Shown: piece by piece, positions 1 to 10,744 of the stretch
Position numbering within the stretch: position 1 is the first letter of the stretch
Layout: each line of letters begins with the position of its first letter
Assembly: GCA_015698045.1 (NCBI GenBank)
Contig: BLAL01000172.1
Span: 515,001-579,000, forward strand
Length of the DNA: 64,000 nucleotides
Reading direction: 5' to 3'
Source of the DNA: Rhizophagus clarus
Taxonomy: Eukaryota > Glomeromycota > Glomeromycetes > Glomerales > Glomeraceae
Notes under the pieces: model-generated
The model's database searches: none
What the model saw: only the letters and a program-made list of their open reading frames with translations
What the model was told of the DNA's origin: nothing
Made by a program: the position numbers and the translations under genes

Positions 1-65
1 GAAAGAACAACAGCGACTATAACGACCAAAAAGGTAATAAGACTGATAACTTTAGTGCTCAACAT
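1..65 (-). CDS. Start of a secreted protein, cut by the window edge
   Basis: An ATG at 65-63 on the minus strand opens a frame that runs off the left edge. It reads MLSTKVISLITFLVVIVAVV, a short lysine-containing start followed by an uninterrupted hydrophobic run, which is the form of a signal peptide or a first membrane helix. A TATA-like sequence lies about 170 bases upstream, a layout similar to the secreted repeat gene at 4638-5735. Only 21 codons are visible, so the mature protein and its function cannot be judged. It could also be a type II membrane protein. Confidence 0.5.
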   Translation of the reverse strand, partial: MLSTKVISLITFLVVIVAVVL

Positions 66-232
66 TTTGTTTGATGTAATGAGTGTTTAAAGAAAGGATT
101 GATGTTTGTTTTGTTTTGTTTAATCCTGTTAAACAATTTAAACAATTGTTATGATTGATTTATAAAAAAGAAGAAATCAGTTATCAGAAGGAGTTTTTTT
201 TTGAAAAAAATTAGGAAGGCAGCAAACTCATG

Positions 233-242
233 TATTTATATA
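233..242 (-). promoter_or_regulatory. TATA box for the leftmost minus-strand gene
   Basis: TATATAAATA on the minus strand, about 170 bases upstream of the ATG at 65. No other minus-strand start lies between them. Assigned from motif and position only. Confidence 0.4.
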
Positions 243-3049
243 GATTTTTCTCATTATGTTTTCAATTATTTACTATATAAAATGTATAAGCCTTTTGATA
301 TTTGTGTAATGAGCGAATGGCAAAAACCTGAGCCGCGATTTTCTATCACGTGATTATAATTATTGAAATAATATAAACAAACTACGTGTGTAACATTTAA
401 ATTTCCTGTTTGATATAAAAAGTTAATTAATCATGTTTTATTTATGGGATAGAAAAAGTTATTACTATTTATATTGGCCTATTTTGTTTTTTATAGACGG
501 TCAAATTGCAGAAAACTCTTTTTTTAAAAAAAATATTCCTTATTCGAAATAATAAAGATTTAGTATTTTATTGGTACAAAAGTAATTAAAAAGGGTTGTT
601 TTGTGTTCCTAAATTAGTTTCATGTTAAATGATCAATGTTACACGATGTTCATATCTTTAATAATAATACGGGGATGGCGGAGTTGTTAAAATTTTTTTT
701 TTTTTTAATAAAGTACAAAAGAATGTTGTTAGATATTTTTCTTTAGAATATTATTTTTTTTTATGCAATTAAATTATTTCCCAAATTGAAAATAATTATA
801 TTATCATGTGACATAACGAATGAAACAATGTTGCACGACCAGTTTGAAATGTTTTCGCCAAGAAATGAAAGTGTTATCACTTTAATCCTATTATTTTTCA
901 ACCCTTTACATAATATCTTTTTTTTAATAATCGATCTTGGAAGTTCTACGGATTTAATTTTGTTGGTGTGACTGTAAAGAAATAGAAATCATTGATATGT
1001 TTGATTGCATGTAACTCAAAAGAACGTTAAATGAGAGTGACACTAATATTGTTTGTATTTCAATCACACGTTTTTTTTAAAAAAAAAATTTAATCCTCAT
1101 GAAGTCATAAAAGTCTTATTCAGAATTATAGATTTCCATGGAAATAATTTTTTTTTTCTTTTTTTTTTTTTTGTCGAAAAATGGGCGAATTAACTAAATG
1201 GGAAAACAACTTGAATTTATTTTTAAAACAAAAAAAAAAAAAAATAAACCAGAACGGAATTATGATAAATCAACGTTATTGTGTGCAGATATAGAATCGG
1301 AATAGATCTATATAAATCAAAAGTTTATATACTGTACTTAATTCGGAAAAAATGTTGTTCGCATGGTTCATAAATAATCGTGTCACGTTTTTTTTTCACA
1401 TTTAATTAAATACATTATTTGTTTACTTCATTATATTATATCAATGAGAATTAAATAATAATGGAATTAAAATTCGTATCACTTTTTGATTAATTTTTAA
1501 TTTTTATGAACTATATAAACTATATACCGAGCATCAGCAGAAAAATCAAATCGTCACTCATTCACTTACTTCCTTCGTCGTTAATTTTATTAATATATTA
1601 AACTTTGAAACCTTTAAAAATTTGTTAAAAAAAATGGATGAAGTAATGAATTACATAATATGATGGTTTCAATCGATTAAAGTATTTGGGTACATGCACA
1701 TCACCACACTAAAACCCTTGGCATTTTCAAATGCATGGGTTACCCTTGAAACGATTACTGTTGCTGCTGTTCTTTTTTATCACACATGAGGTTTTAAACT
1801 ATACGAAAAGGGGACATTCCGGTAATTATGTGTATTACATTATTATTAGCGACAAAAAATGTGGTTAAACATATAAAATTTTTGATAGTCACGATCCTTG
1901 GCATTTTCATTATCTTCTTACATATACATATTGTACTTACGTACATACATGTACATGCAAATAATTTATCATGAAACCAATACTACTTATTAGAGGACAA
2001 TCCAATGTGGAAACGAGTGTTGACATCAGCCAAATATCTTTACTAATTTATCAAGTTGATGCATCCACTGCCACAGTTTTGTTTGATAAACTAATTTCAG
2101 TCCAGACTTTTGTAAAATAGGTTTAGTATAATTCATCTTGCGATTAATTTTACGAAAGATTATACGAATTTGCCCGGATGTCCGACGATGTATTTAACGA
2201 TTTCCGTTTCCTAGTAAAAAAAAAAAAAAAAAAAAAAACTGATAGGTAATATCATTTTTACCTATGCTCATATGCTTTATCCACCCGCTTGTCTTTGTTT
2301 GTTTGCACACAATTCCATAATTTAGGAAAATATTCCCTTAAAATGAAAAAAAGGGCTCGCATATAACAGCTCTCATTTTTGATTTTAATAAATATACTGC
2401 ATATTCATACTTATCAATTCATTTTAATAATAAATAAAATTGAATTTGTGTTCTCATTATATAGTAAAATGCACTATTGTTATTTGTTATAATAAAAGAG
2501 CAAATTAAATTACGTCAAATATGATTTGTGAGGTTGAATTTGGAATATTTGGTTCAGAAATATTTGTTTCTTCAATGTAGTAATTCACTAATAATCTTCT
2601 CAACTTATAATAGAATATCCACTCTGAATCTCCAATTAAAAAGCACTTTAAATTAATAAGATAGATGTACTTGCTAACTCCGTATTTGTTCTTTCTTTCT
2701 TTTTCTTTTTTTTTTTGGTCGAACCTGTAAAATTGTAAAAAAAATACTTTAAAATATTATATCTAAAAATATTTGGTAACTTCGACTATTAATATATGAA
2801 AAAATCTTGTTCTCAGTCAAACTATTTCAGCCATATCGTTTTACTTCACACGACTTTTTTTAATAATACAGTATATGAATTAAAGTTTTCATTTCTTTAA
2901 TAATGTCCAGCTTTTTAAAATAAACAATTGGATTCCTTATACATATATAAATCTAAATCTTTGTTAAAATCGTTAATAAACGACTTTGATCGATATTAAG
3001 ATGACTTAAATTAATATGTAAAGAATATGTTATTAATGGTATATTATTA
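243..3049. other. AT-rich spacer without a convincing gene
   Basis: No frame of believable composition is seen. The stretch holds many A and T homopolymers, including an A run near 2216-2238. One promoter-like site at 1512-1636 is listed separately. Confidence 0.5.
1512..1636 (+). promoter_or_regulatory. Promoter-like stretch without a gene
   Basis: TATATAAA at 1512-1519 is followed by a pyrimidine-rich leader and an ATG at 1634-1636 in an A-rich start context. The spacing is like other promoters in the window. The frame stops after nine codons, and no downstream exon could be joined with confidence. It may be a promoter left from a lost gene, or the start of a gene with a tiny first exon. 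Confidence 0.25.
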
Positions 3050-4233
3050 TTAAAACATTGTGAAATTATGATTATTTATAAACGAAATAAGCACACTGGC
3101 TCGACTTTGACTGGTATTGTGATGATCAGACATTATTAGTATTAATGTGTATATTAAATATATCATTAATGTCATATTCTTTACTGGGGAACTTAATTTT
3201 ATGAATCAATTATTCATAAATTTAAAATCCATTATAATCGATCAAATATGCAAGAAATTTCTATGTAATATCGAACGGAATTTAAAAATTTAATTCGTGA
3301 TCCGTGAATAGACTGCAAAAAAGCTCATATATAATTTTGATACAATTTATAATATGGAGAATCTGGCTTTTTACCAATTGTAAAATACCAATTGCATACT
3401 AAAAATATGTACCATTTGGCTATCTATTAGTTAAAAATTCGGTAAGTTTTTTAATCATTAAAACTATTTTCTAAGAGTTGAAAGTTTAGAAAATTTATAA
3501 ATTTAACATTTTTAAAGATCTAGTGATTATAGAAAATGAAATTTAGCTTATTGAATTTGTCCCATCAAGACACATCTAATCATGTCTTTAGATTAATAGA
3601 AGTCAAGTTATTGCATTTTTTCTTGCGTATGCTAGATTCTCACTGATAAAAAAACATAATCTCCAAAATTATATATATTCGACTCACGGATGTCGGATGA
3701 TCACAAATTAAATTGTATAAGGTTTTGGTGCATTGCGATTTGTGATCATACTTTTAGATTTGCTATTAATGGTCGACCAAACGTCATAATATTCGCTATA
3801 AAATAATCAATTAATCGATCAAAAGTTTCGGAAACAATTAAATTTCAAATACTGTAACAGTGTTTTAATAATATAGTATACTAGAAAACGGAGACCGTTG
3901 TGAGTCCGGAGCGAAAAAAACTTTTTTACAAAATTTTCACTTATCAAATTTTCAATAACGCAACGCGTGCGGCCGGACTTCGTATATTGTCATGTGATCT
4001 TCATATGTCATTAACGTTCATAAACATATATAGTCCTTCGCTTCGCTCCGGACAATTATTAAAACACTGTGTAATTATGATTATTTATAAACGAAATAAA
4101 GCACGCTAGATCGAATTATGCCTTACTTTGACCGGTATTACGATGGCTTTAGTTATCTAAATAATATGGTATATTTTTAAAACGTTATGTAATTATAATT
4201 ATTATAACGAATTAAGAGTACACTGGCTCGAAT
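3050..4233 (+). repeat. Three diverged copies of an ~80-bp interspersed repeat
   Basis: Copies at about 3050-3127, 4060-4147 and 4173-4233 share the order: TTAAAACA-TTGTG or similar, AATTATGATTATTTATAAACG, GAATTAAG or GAAATAAG, GCACNCTGGCTCGA, and in two of them GACYGGTATTRYGATG. Divergence is marked, so these are old. Two copies abut the foldback element at 3858-4069, so the repeat may be part of a larger element whose ends are not clear. Confidence 0.5.
3858..4069. mobile_element. Small foldback (MITE-like) element
   Basis: Two exact nested inverted repeats bracket this stretch. CAGTGTTTTAATAAT at 3858-3872 matches the reverse complement at 4055-4069. GTCCGGAGCGAA at 3904-3915 matches the reverse complement at 4042-4053. 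The inner pair is GC-rich in an AT-rich setting. On the left a 31-base segment separates outer and inner arms, while on the right only one base does, which suggests a later insertion on the left. There is no coding content and no clear target duplication. Confidence 0.5.
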
Positions 4234-4637
4234 TTAAAACATTCTATATTATACAAAAATAATACTGTATATAAAATGAAATAGATCACATTTTATTTTT
4301 GTTAGTGAATTATTAAACTGGTATACATTTTAAAAAGTAACAAAAATATTATAAAATTTTATAAATTTGTTAATACTAGAAAAATATTAAAACACGTAAA
4401 CATATATATAAATTCTATTTGTGTAAAATATTAAAAGTACATTAAATACATTTAAAAATATTAATAAAAATTCTAATTGCTAAATAAATTATTTATAATA
4501 TTTATAATAATTGAAGTGGTTATATATATATTGGGTAAAAGGTTTCTGGAAGAATAATAAAAAAAATGAATTATTACTTTAATTAGCTTCAATTTGAAAC
4601 AGAATCCTCCGGTATTAGCCTCAAGATTTTTACATTT

Positions 4638-5735
4638 TTAATTATTAACTTTAGCATTTACCACATCAGCATTAGCATTTACATTAACCTTTCGTTTAGT
4701 AGATTTTGTATTACCAACTTTAGCATTCAATCCGCTAGGTGTTGCATTAACTTCAATATCCCGTTTGTTATTAGCTTTTACACCATCTACTTTAGCATTC
4801 AACCCGCTAGGATTTTCATTAATATTAATATCTCGTTTGTTATTAGGTTTTGTACCACTAACATTAGCATTAAAACCGCTAGGATTTGCATTAATATCAA
4901 TATCCCGTTTGTTATTACCACCTACTTTAGCATTCAACCCGCTAGGATTTTCATTAATATTAATATCTCGTTTGTTATTAGGTTTTGTACCACTAACTTT
5001 AGCATTCAAACCGCTAGGATTTGCATTAATATCAATATCCCGTTTGTTATTACCATCTACTTTAGCATTCAACCCGCTAGAATTTGCATCAACATTAACA
5101 TTTCGTTTATTACTAGGTTGTACAACACCAGTATTAGCATTCAACGCATCAACACCTATATTAGTGTCAACTAGTCGTTTTTTGCCATCTCGTTTAGTAC
5201 CTACTTTAGCGTTAGGTTTAGGAGCTACGTTAACAGGTTTAGAAGAACCAACTGTAGTACCCAATCTGACGCCAGGATTTACGTCAGCACCTATGTCTCG
5301 TTTAATGCCGGGATTGGGAGTGTCAACTGGAACACTAGGAATAATACCATTCAAGTCAGGGAGAGAGACAGGTGGGACAGGTGGGGCTCTTTTAGTGCCG
5401 GGATTGGGAGTGTCAACTGGAACACTAGGAATAATACCATTCAAGTCAGGGAGAGGGACAGGTGGGACAGGTGGGGCTCTTTTAGTGCCGGGATTGGGAG
5501 TGTCAACTGGAACACTAGGAATAATACCATTCAAGTCAGGGAGAGAGACAGGTGGGACAGGTGGGGCTCTTTTAGTGCCGGGATTGGGAGTGTCAACTGG
5601 AACACTAGAAATAATACCATTCAAGTCAGGGAGAGAGACAGGCGTGTCTCTTCTACCGATGGGGGATGACAAAACTGATGGAGTTGTCAAATAAAGAATT
5701 GCTAAAGTAATAGTGGTTATAGCGGTTCCTTTCAT
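4638..5735 (-). CDS. Secreted Kex2-processed repeat protein (KEP-like peptide precursor)
   Basis: A 365-residue single-exon protein. Residues 1-24 form a signal peptide (hydrophobic core ITTITLAILYLTTP, likely cut near SVLSS). The rest is divided by 14 dibasic sites: one RR near residue 28 and 13 KR. The first block has four copies of a proline-rich unit, core SLPDLNGIIPSVPVDTPN, spaced 30 residues apart. A linker with three uneven pieces follows. Then come at least six Asn/Asp-rich units, core NPSGLNAKV, each preceded by KRDI or KRNV. The C-terminal piece lacks a following KR. In known fungal Kex2-processed repeat proteins, Golgi Kex2 cuts after KR and releases repeated peptides. Here that would give about a dozen peptides of two families. 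Cysteines are absent, so disulfide-rich effectors are unlikely. A structural, hydrophobin-like repeat protein is the alternative. Confidence 0.8.
   Translation of the reverse strand: MKGTAITTITLAILYLTTPSVLSSPIGRRDTPVSLPDLNGIISSVPVDTPNPGTKRAPPVPPVSLPDLNGIIPSVPVDTPNPGTKRAPPVPPVPLPDLNGIIPSVPVDTPNPGTKRAPPVPPVSLPDLNGIIPSVPVDTPNPGIKRDIGADVNPGVRLGTTVGSSKPVNVAPKPNAKVGTKRDGKKRLVDTNIGVDALNANTGVVQPSNKRNVNVDANSSGLNAKVDGNNKRDIDINANPSGLNAKVSGTKPNNKRDININENPSGLNAKVGGNNKRDIDINANPSGFNANVSGTKPNNKRDININENPSGLNAKVDGVKANNKRDIEVNATPSGLNAKVGNTKSTKRKVNVNANADVVNAKVNN
5311..5670 (-). repeat. Four near-identical 90-bp tandem repeats in the peptide precursor
   Basis: Units start at 5311, 5401, 5491 and 5581 and differ by only a few bases. 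Each encodes one 30-residue proline-rich peptide unit ending in KR. This points to recent duplication or gene conversion. The second block (about 4690-5110) is more diverged and has a higher-order period of 135 bp, seen from matching segments at 4811 and 4946. Confidence 0.85.
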
Positions 5736-5874
5736 TTTGTTGATGAGGAATAAGAGAATTTAAGGAAATAGGTTAAGGAATTTTTTTTTCTTTTATTTAA
5801 CGTTCTTCTTTTGTTATTCAGAAAAGAATGAATGTTTATGATGAGAGAAAACTAGAGAGGCGTAAAAAGGAGCA

Positions 5875-5882
5875 TATTTATA
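5875..5882 (-). promoter_or_regulatory. TATA box of the secreted repeat protein gene
   Basis: TATAAATA on the minus strand, about 140 bases upstream of the ATG at 5735. This would give a leader of roughly 110 bases. Confidence 0.45.
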
Positions 5883-7324
5883 AGAAATTTTTTTTAAAAA
5901 AAGAAGATATATTATCACCAATTAAATCAATCTTGACGTAAAATTTTCGAATTATTTAGATTTTACAAGGATTGTCTTTTTCCTCTTTTTCTGCGGATCA
6001 ATTTAGTTGATTAAACCAATCAATGTTTTTGTTTGTGTTACTATCAAGGATGTTCGTAATATATGCAGTATGCATTGTTAAATCAATCAAGACAAGGATT
6101 TTCTTTCATGATCGAATTTAGTCTCGTCCTACGATTATAAGTTTTTTTGAGGGGGAATTTGAAAAAAAAAGAGTTCTCTTATTAAAATTTGCCATATTTG
6201 GGTAAAAATGAAATTCTAAATTGCATGAACTTAAACTTTAAAGATAAAAAGCAAAGAATTTTAAGTTAGGATTGTTACAAAAAAGGTAAAATTTCTTTTT
6301 TACCTTGCAGAACTAATAATTCTTACACAAATTTCACTATTCATTAAACTTATGTCATCAAGCAGTTTTTTTTTCTTTGATGTCAGGTAAGTTTGGATAT
6401 TTCTGGAATATAAATTTATTACGATTCCTTAACTTGGTAAATTTATTTTCGCGTGCAATATTGAATTATCCCAAATTTGTAAGTTTACAATAAAAAAAAA
6501 TTATTTAAAATTAGAACAATTCATATAAATAAAAAAACCTACGATTCATTGTTAATTGTTTTTTTCTTTTTTTAATTCCGATTCTTTTAAAAAAAGAATT
6601 TCAATATCGTTACAAATTACCGTATGTATGAATTTAATTCGCAGAGGAGACTAAGAGACTACAATTTAACAAAGAAGAATAATCCAAGCTTCGCCTAATT
6701 GGTTATTATCTTCACGTTTAATTATTGTAAAGGGGGGGAGAAAAAAATAAGAAGTTATAGTACATCAATCGTTTATTTCGTCATTGTGTTACATTGCGTA
6801 TAAAGACAGAATTTCCCCGTGGTAAAACCAAGTCCGATAATCAAATATTTTTTGAACCCATGAAAATCAATGCAAAAATTGACCTTTGTTTAAAACTTTA
6901 TTCGCAATTCGTGTAACAATAGGTGCACCCATGAAATCTGCGTTTCTCCGTCAAATTTTTCAATTAAAAATCTTTAATATAAAAAAACTTTATTAAAGCG
7001 CTTAAAATAATTCATAAATTTTATCAATAATCTTTAAATCAAATTTGAAAATTTTTTTCTATTTAATAACTTTAAAATAGACGCTTTTAAATGTTTAAAA
7101 TGAAATCCACTATCGAAGTTTTTTAAATCTTTCAACTTATTAATCAAATCTATTGGGTTATTCCAATCGTTATGTTGAACTGCAAATTAATTACTGCTGT
7201 ATAGTAACTCCCTGCATGCTTATAAATTAGTACAACTGTTGCGTAAACATACTCCTATGTAAACTTTTTTACTTATTAATTAACATTGTCTTTTGTGAAA
7301 TAAGTAAAGTTGACTTATTCTGAA
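5883..7324. other. Intergenic, nothing recognised
   Basis: AT-rich with many homopolymers. No supported gene, RNA or clear repeat was seen. Confidence 0.5.
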
Positions 7325-7348
7325 AATTATATGAAATTTTAAAAAAAA

Positions 7349-7840
7349 ATTGATCAAAAATTCATTTGAAAAATAAGGATTTCAATAGAAATTTTAGGTA
7401 TTATTGCAACATTAAAATCATTTGCTCTATTATATTTTATTTTTTTTTTTAAAAAAAAAAATATTATAATTTAAAATATATTACTACAAAAATATTTTAA
7501 AATAACTTACCATGCATGATACGCGTGCATTTAACTGGCCTGCCGATCATTTACAGATCATTTTAGCTAAATTTTCTAAAAAAAAAAAATATACGGTTTA
7601 TCTTTCTATTTTTAATCTTTTTATTATACCAAATTTTTTAGACCATAATTTGTTCTTTAGTATAATAATTTAGATCAATTAATAGATATCAGATATCAAA
7701 TATTATTAATTTTCGAAAATAATTTGTAATAATGTATTTTAGGTTATACCAAATAATTTATAATAGATTATTTTAATGTTGCAATAATACCTAAAATTTT
7801 TATTAGAACCATTATTTTTCAAACAAAAATTGATCAATTT
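7349..7840. mobile_element. Inverted-repeat (MITE-like) element
   Basis: A 30-base exact inverted repeat lies at 7389-7418 and 7770-7799 (core GGTATTATTGCAACATTAAA). Similarity extends outward through TTTGAAAAATAA and TTGATCAA on both sides, to about 7349 and 7840. The arms are thus around 70 bases of imperfect match enclosing about 350 bases of AT-rich DNA, which includes a T10A11 palindrome at 7441-7461. No coding capacity. A target duplication could not be fixed. Confidence 0.6.
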
Positions 7841-7855
7841 TTATTATAATTTTAA

Positions 7856-9146
7856 CAAAAAAAGTTACATGGGAAATAATGCATCTCGTAGAGTAATTAT
7901 TTGCATAGTGTGAAAGGTCTATAAGGTTATCAGGAATGAATATTAGTGAGTCACACACTACAATATAAATAATTGGTTGGAGATCCGCTAGGATGAAACC
8001 CTTTACTTTCTTCATAAAACTTTGCACCTGATCATAATGAAAGCTTTAATAAGAGATTGCTATCTAAATCCATCTTTATAAGTGTTTAATAACGATTTAC
8101 AGTTTTTTAGTGATTTATAGCAGTTTTTACATAATAAGTACAGTATATTATAATAAAATATCGGATTCATCTTTGTTCAATTACTCTCCTTGTTCTAGTG
8201 CTTCAATCCGAATGAAATCCGTTTAACTTCTTCCTAACCAATCCTTGAATTAATATGAAAATGCTGAGAGGAACTGTTCACAAATCGAAGCACTAGTTCA
8301 AAGAACTTAATAATTTTTCTCAGTTTGTGGATCTCATGATGATTTGGCCCCATCCATTTACTTCGTTCATGTCTGGTGGTAAGTTATCAGATCACTATGA
8401 ACAAAGATCATGTCAATATAACGGCTAAATTATTTTCAGTTCTACAGTATTAACGGCGCTTCGCATGATTGTATATTATAAAAAATGTAGTACATGAAAC
8501 CTCATGCCAAAGTCTTGATGTTCATACTTGTGATGAAAAAATCGAATTATCTTAACACATTAAATGGCCTAAGATCCACGTATCGTTTCTCTAATATTTT
8601 CTGATTTGTTGTATCTGAAAAATCATTGTGAATAAAGCAGAGAAAATTTTCATATTCTTGAATTCGAAATGGTTCTCAGACAAATAGGGAATGATATCCT
8701 GGAATCCAGAAAGATAGGACAATACTTCAGTTCAGCTTTGTGGCCATTAAGTGGTGAGGAACTATGCTTCATCTTCATAGGTGAATCACCACTTTATCCT
8801 CCTCGGGCATTTGCATCGACAAATTTTTTTTCTATGCAAAATTTCGTGAACAAGTTTACAAAGTAGATTATTTTTATTTTGAATGCATAAAAAGAGGAAT
8901 TGTCATTATGTAAAAGCTGGAACATGCTTTATTGCTATGCTTTATTCTCTCTGTCAAGGCCAGCCACAAAAATTAATTACATAATTTATTTCATAAAAAT
9001 AACTATATTTACTATATTTACTGTTTACCTTTGAAATTTTATTGCATTGTATTTGACAACCAAACCACCTCCTTTTCAGTGGCTTATATCTCAATAATAG
9101 ACTGTAGTAGAAATTTTGCAAAAATTATACAAAGATTATAAAGTAA
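7856..9146. other. Unassigned stretch, possibly a decayed gene
   Basis: From about 8160 to 8870 base composition is more mixed than in the surrounding spacers, as in an old coding region. Reading both strands gave only short fragments broken by stops, with no recognisable domain. It may be a lost neighbour of the protease gene downstream. Confidence 0.25.
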
Positions 9147-10144
9147 TTAAAATAGCTCCATTTTTTTTAAATTAGAACAACCGGCTATTTCTAAATTCGT
9201 ATCATTCTGAGAAGATTTCTCCTGTTCATCATCGTTTAGAGTAAATTCCAAACCATTAAATTTTGTTTTAACATCGCCCAAAATCAAATGAATAGGGACC
9301 ACAAAAGACGCTCGTTCAATAATCCCTGCGATAACGATCCCCCATAATGTACCCTCATCGTTAAATACTGCTGCACCTGAATCACCACATTCACCTATAC
9401 AACAGATTAAGATATGAATAATTTCAAGGAAGATAAAATAAATCGCTTACAGAGGTCTTAATTTTACGGATTTGTATATCTTTTCCAAGTGGTACATTTG
9501 GTATTTCTGGAATTGTTCGATCCTTCTCAGTTTCACAAAAGGCATAATCAATATAATTATGAGCTGAATCTGATCCAATGAAATTATATTTCGTAACCTT
9601 GGCACATGTAATTTATAATAGTAAATATGTAATATATACATTATACCTGTTCTAGCGTTCCTGGTTGAACCACTATGTCACCCTCTTTTCCTACTCCATG
9701 TTTGCAGTTAATATAAATGTCTTATCTGGTTCTGCAGCATTTTGAAATAATGCTCCAAGTGTAATTGCATTTTGCGATACTTCTGAATTACCATTACCGA
9801 TACTTATTCCAGGAATAAGTTCTTTGTGAAAGGAACGGTGATATAACACAAGAGCTTCATAGGAGATTAACACAGGGAAGCCCTTAAATTCAGTCGGTAA
9901 GTACACAGGTGTCCCTTCTGGTTGATTCACGAAAGCAATGATAACTTCCTTATCATCTACTAATCCCCCACACACATAAGAAAATGGAACATCATCTTCA
10001 AATTCCGTCGCAAATTCATCTCTAACTTCATCAAGCAATTTAGTTCGAAGAGGATTTAAGATTGGAAGCATTTTACGTTTACCAAGAAGCCTCGCTTTCT
10101 CTTTTTCTTCTTTCACATTTTCTTCTTTCTCTTTTTCTTCTTTT
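9147..10144 (-). pseudogene. Trypsin-like serine protease domain, frame broken
   Basis: Exons read on the minus strand: 10144-9647, 9597-9451 and 9394-9147. The first starts with a Lys/Glu-rich stretch and ends with FILTAN, where S1-type proteases carry the catalytic His. The ORF stops at 9691, but shifting frame by one base just after TAN gives His-Gly-Val-Gly and continues to a donor at 9646. The second exon has NYIDYAF, the expected position of the catalytic Asp. The third has GECGDSGAAVFN, the Ser motif. The exon at 9394 does not join in frame through the GT donor at 9450; a GC donor four bases further on would join it. The order His, Asp, Ser fits a chymotrypsin-fold protease. It is probably the C-terminal part of the gene whose header is at 10745-11084. 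Confidence 0.6.
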
Positions 10145-10669
10145 CTATGTGTATCATAATGTGTTCAAGATAATTCCGGTTCATTAACATTTCAAATATT
10201 TTAAATGTTCTAACGTACTAACCTGTCAGTTTGTTTCTAACATATTGTTTCCTTAGTTGAGTAATACTTCCTTTATTCACATCCTTATCTATGATGAAAA
10301 CCAATCATAGGCATTTCCGGTAGCCCGTGCGTTGTTTTTAAAGCGATCATCTGATTCGAGAATATACAATTCGAGCTCAGATAAACTATAAATGACATTA
10401 AAATTTCCTCATTGTCAGTAGAGGTAAGAATGACCGAGAGTTTCTTAATATCGTAAATATCTTTAATCTGATGCAAAAAAATTATGTTTAGCCAAGTCTA
10501 GAAAGAACTCGTTATACCGTTTTATAATAAGAGCGGTAAATAATACAAACTTTGCATTTGCGCGTAAATTCTACATTTTTATAGGTTCTATTGTAAAACA
10601 ATATACTTCCATGTTTGATATTTTGTTCTTTATAAAGCTGTTGTAGAGATATATTTGCGGGATTCAAAG
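10144..10669 (-). pseudogene. Middle exons of the Crinkler/protease gene
   Basis: The donor at 10744 (GTAAGT) joins in phase to an acceptor before 10669, giving SLNPANISLQQLYKEQN and on to 10518. A second intron ends at 10468. The exon from 10467 gives IKDIYDIKKLS, followed by a stop at 10285. Shifting frame there gives KDVNKGSITQLRKQYV up to a donor at 10222, and an acceptor before 10144 leads into the protease part. Joining works at most boundaries, which supports one gene. The stop at 10285 needs an indel. No known domain is recognised between header and protease. Confidence 0.45.
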
Positions 10670-10744
10670 CTACAGACAAATAATTTTTATTGAGCAGTGT
10701 TTACAACTATTATCTTGATTAAAAAAGGGATCAACCAGACTTAC

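Noticed and set aside
660-700. tRNA-like start GGGGATGGCGGAGTTGTTAA
   Set aside because: No T-arm (GGTTCRA) or matching acceptor arm follows.
786-971. 61-codon plus-strand frame
   Set aside because: Composition follows local AT bias, no motif and no upstream signal.
3900-4109. 69-codon frame
   Set aside because: It overlaps the foldback element and its repeat arms and has no protein-like feature.
4765-5694. 309-codon frame antisense to the secreted repeat protein
   Set aside because: It arises because the tandem repeats keep the opposite strand open. The sense strand has the signal peptide, KR sites and promoter.
8669-8866. 65-codon frame
   Set aside because: No motif; lies in a stretch that reads like decayed sequence on either strand.
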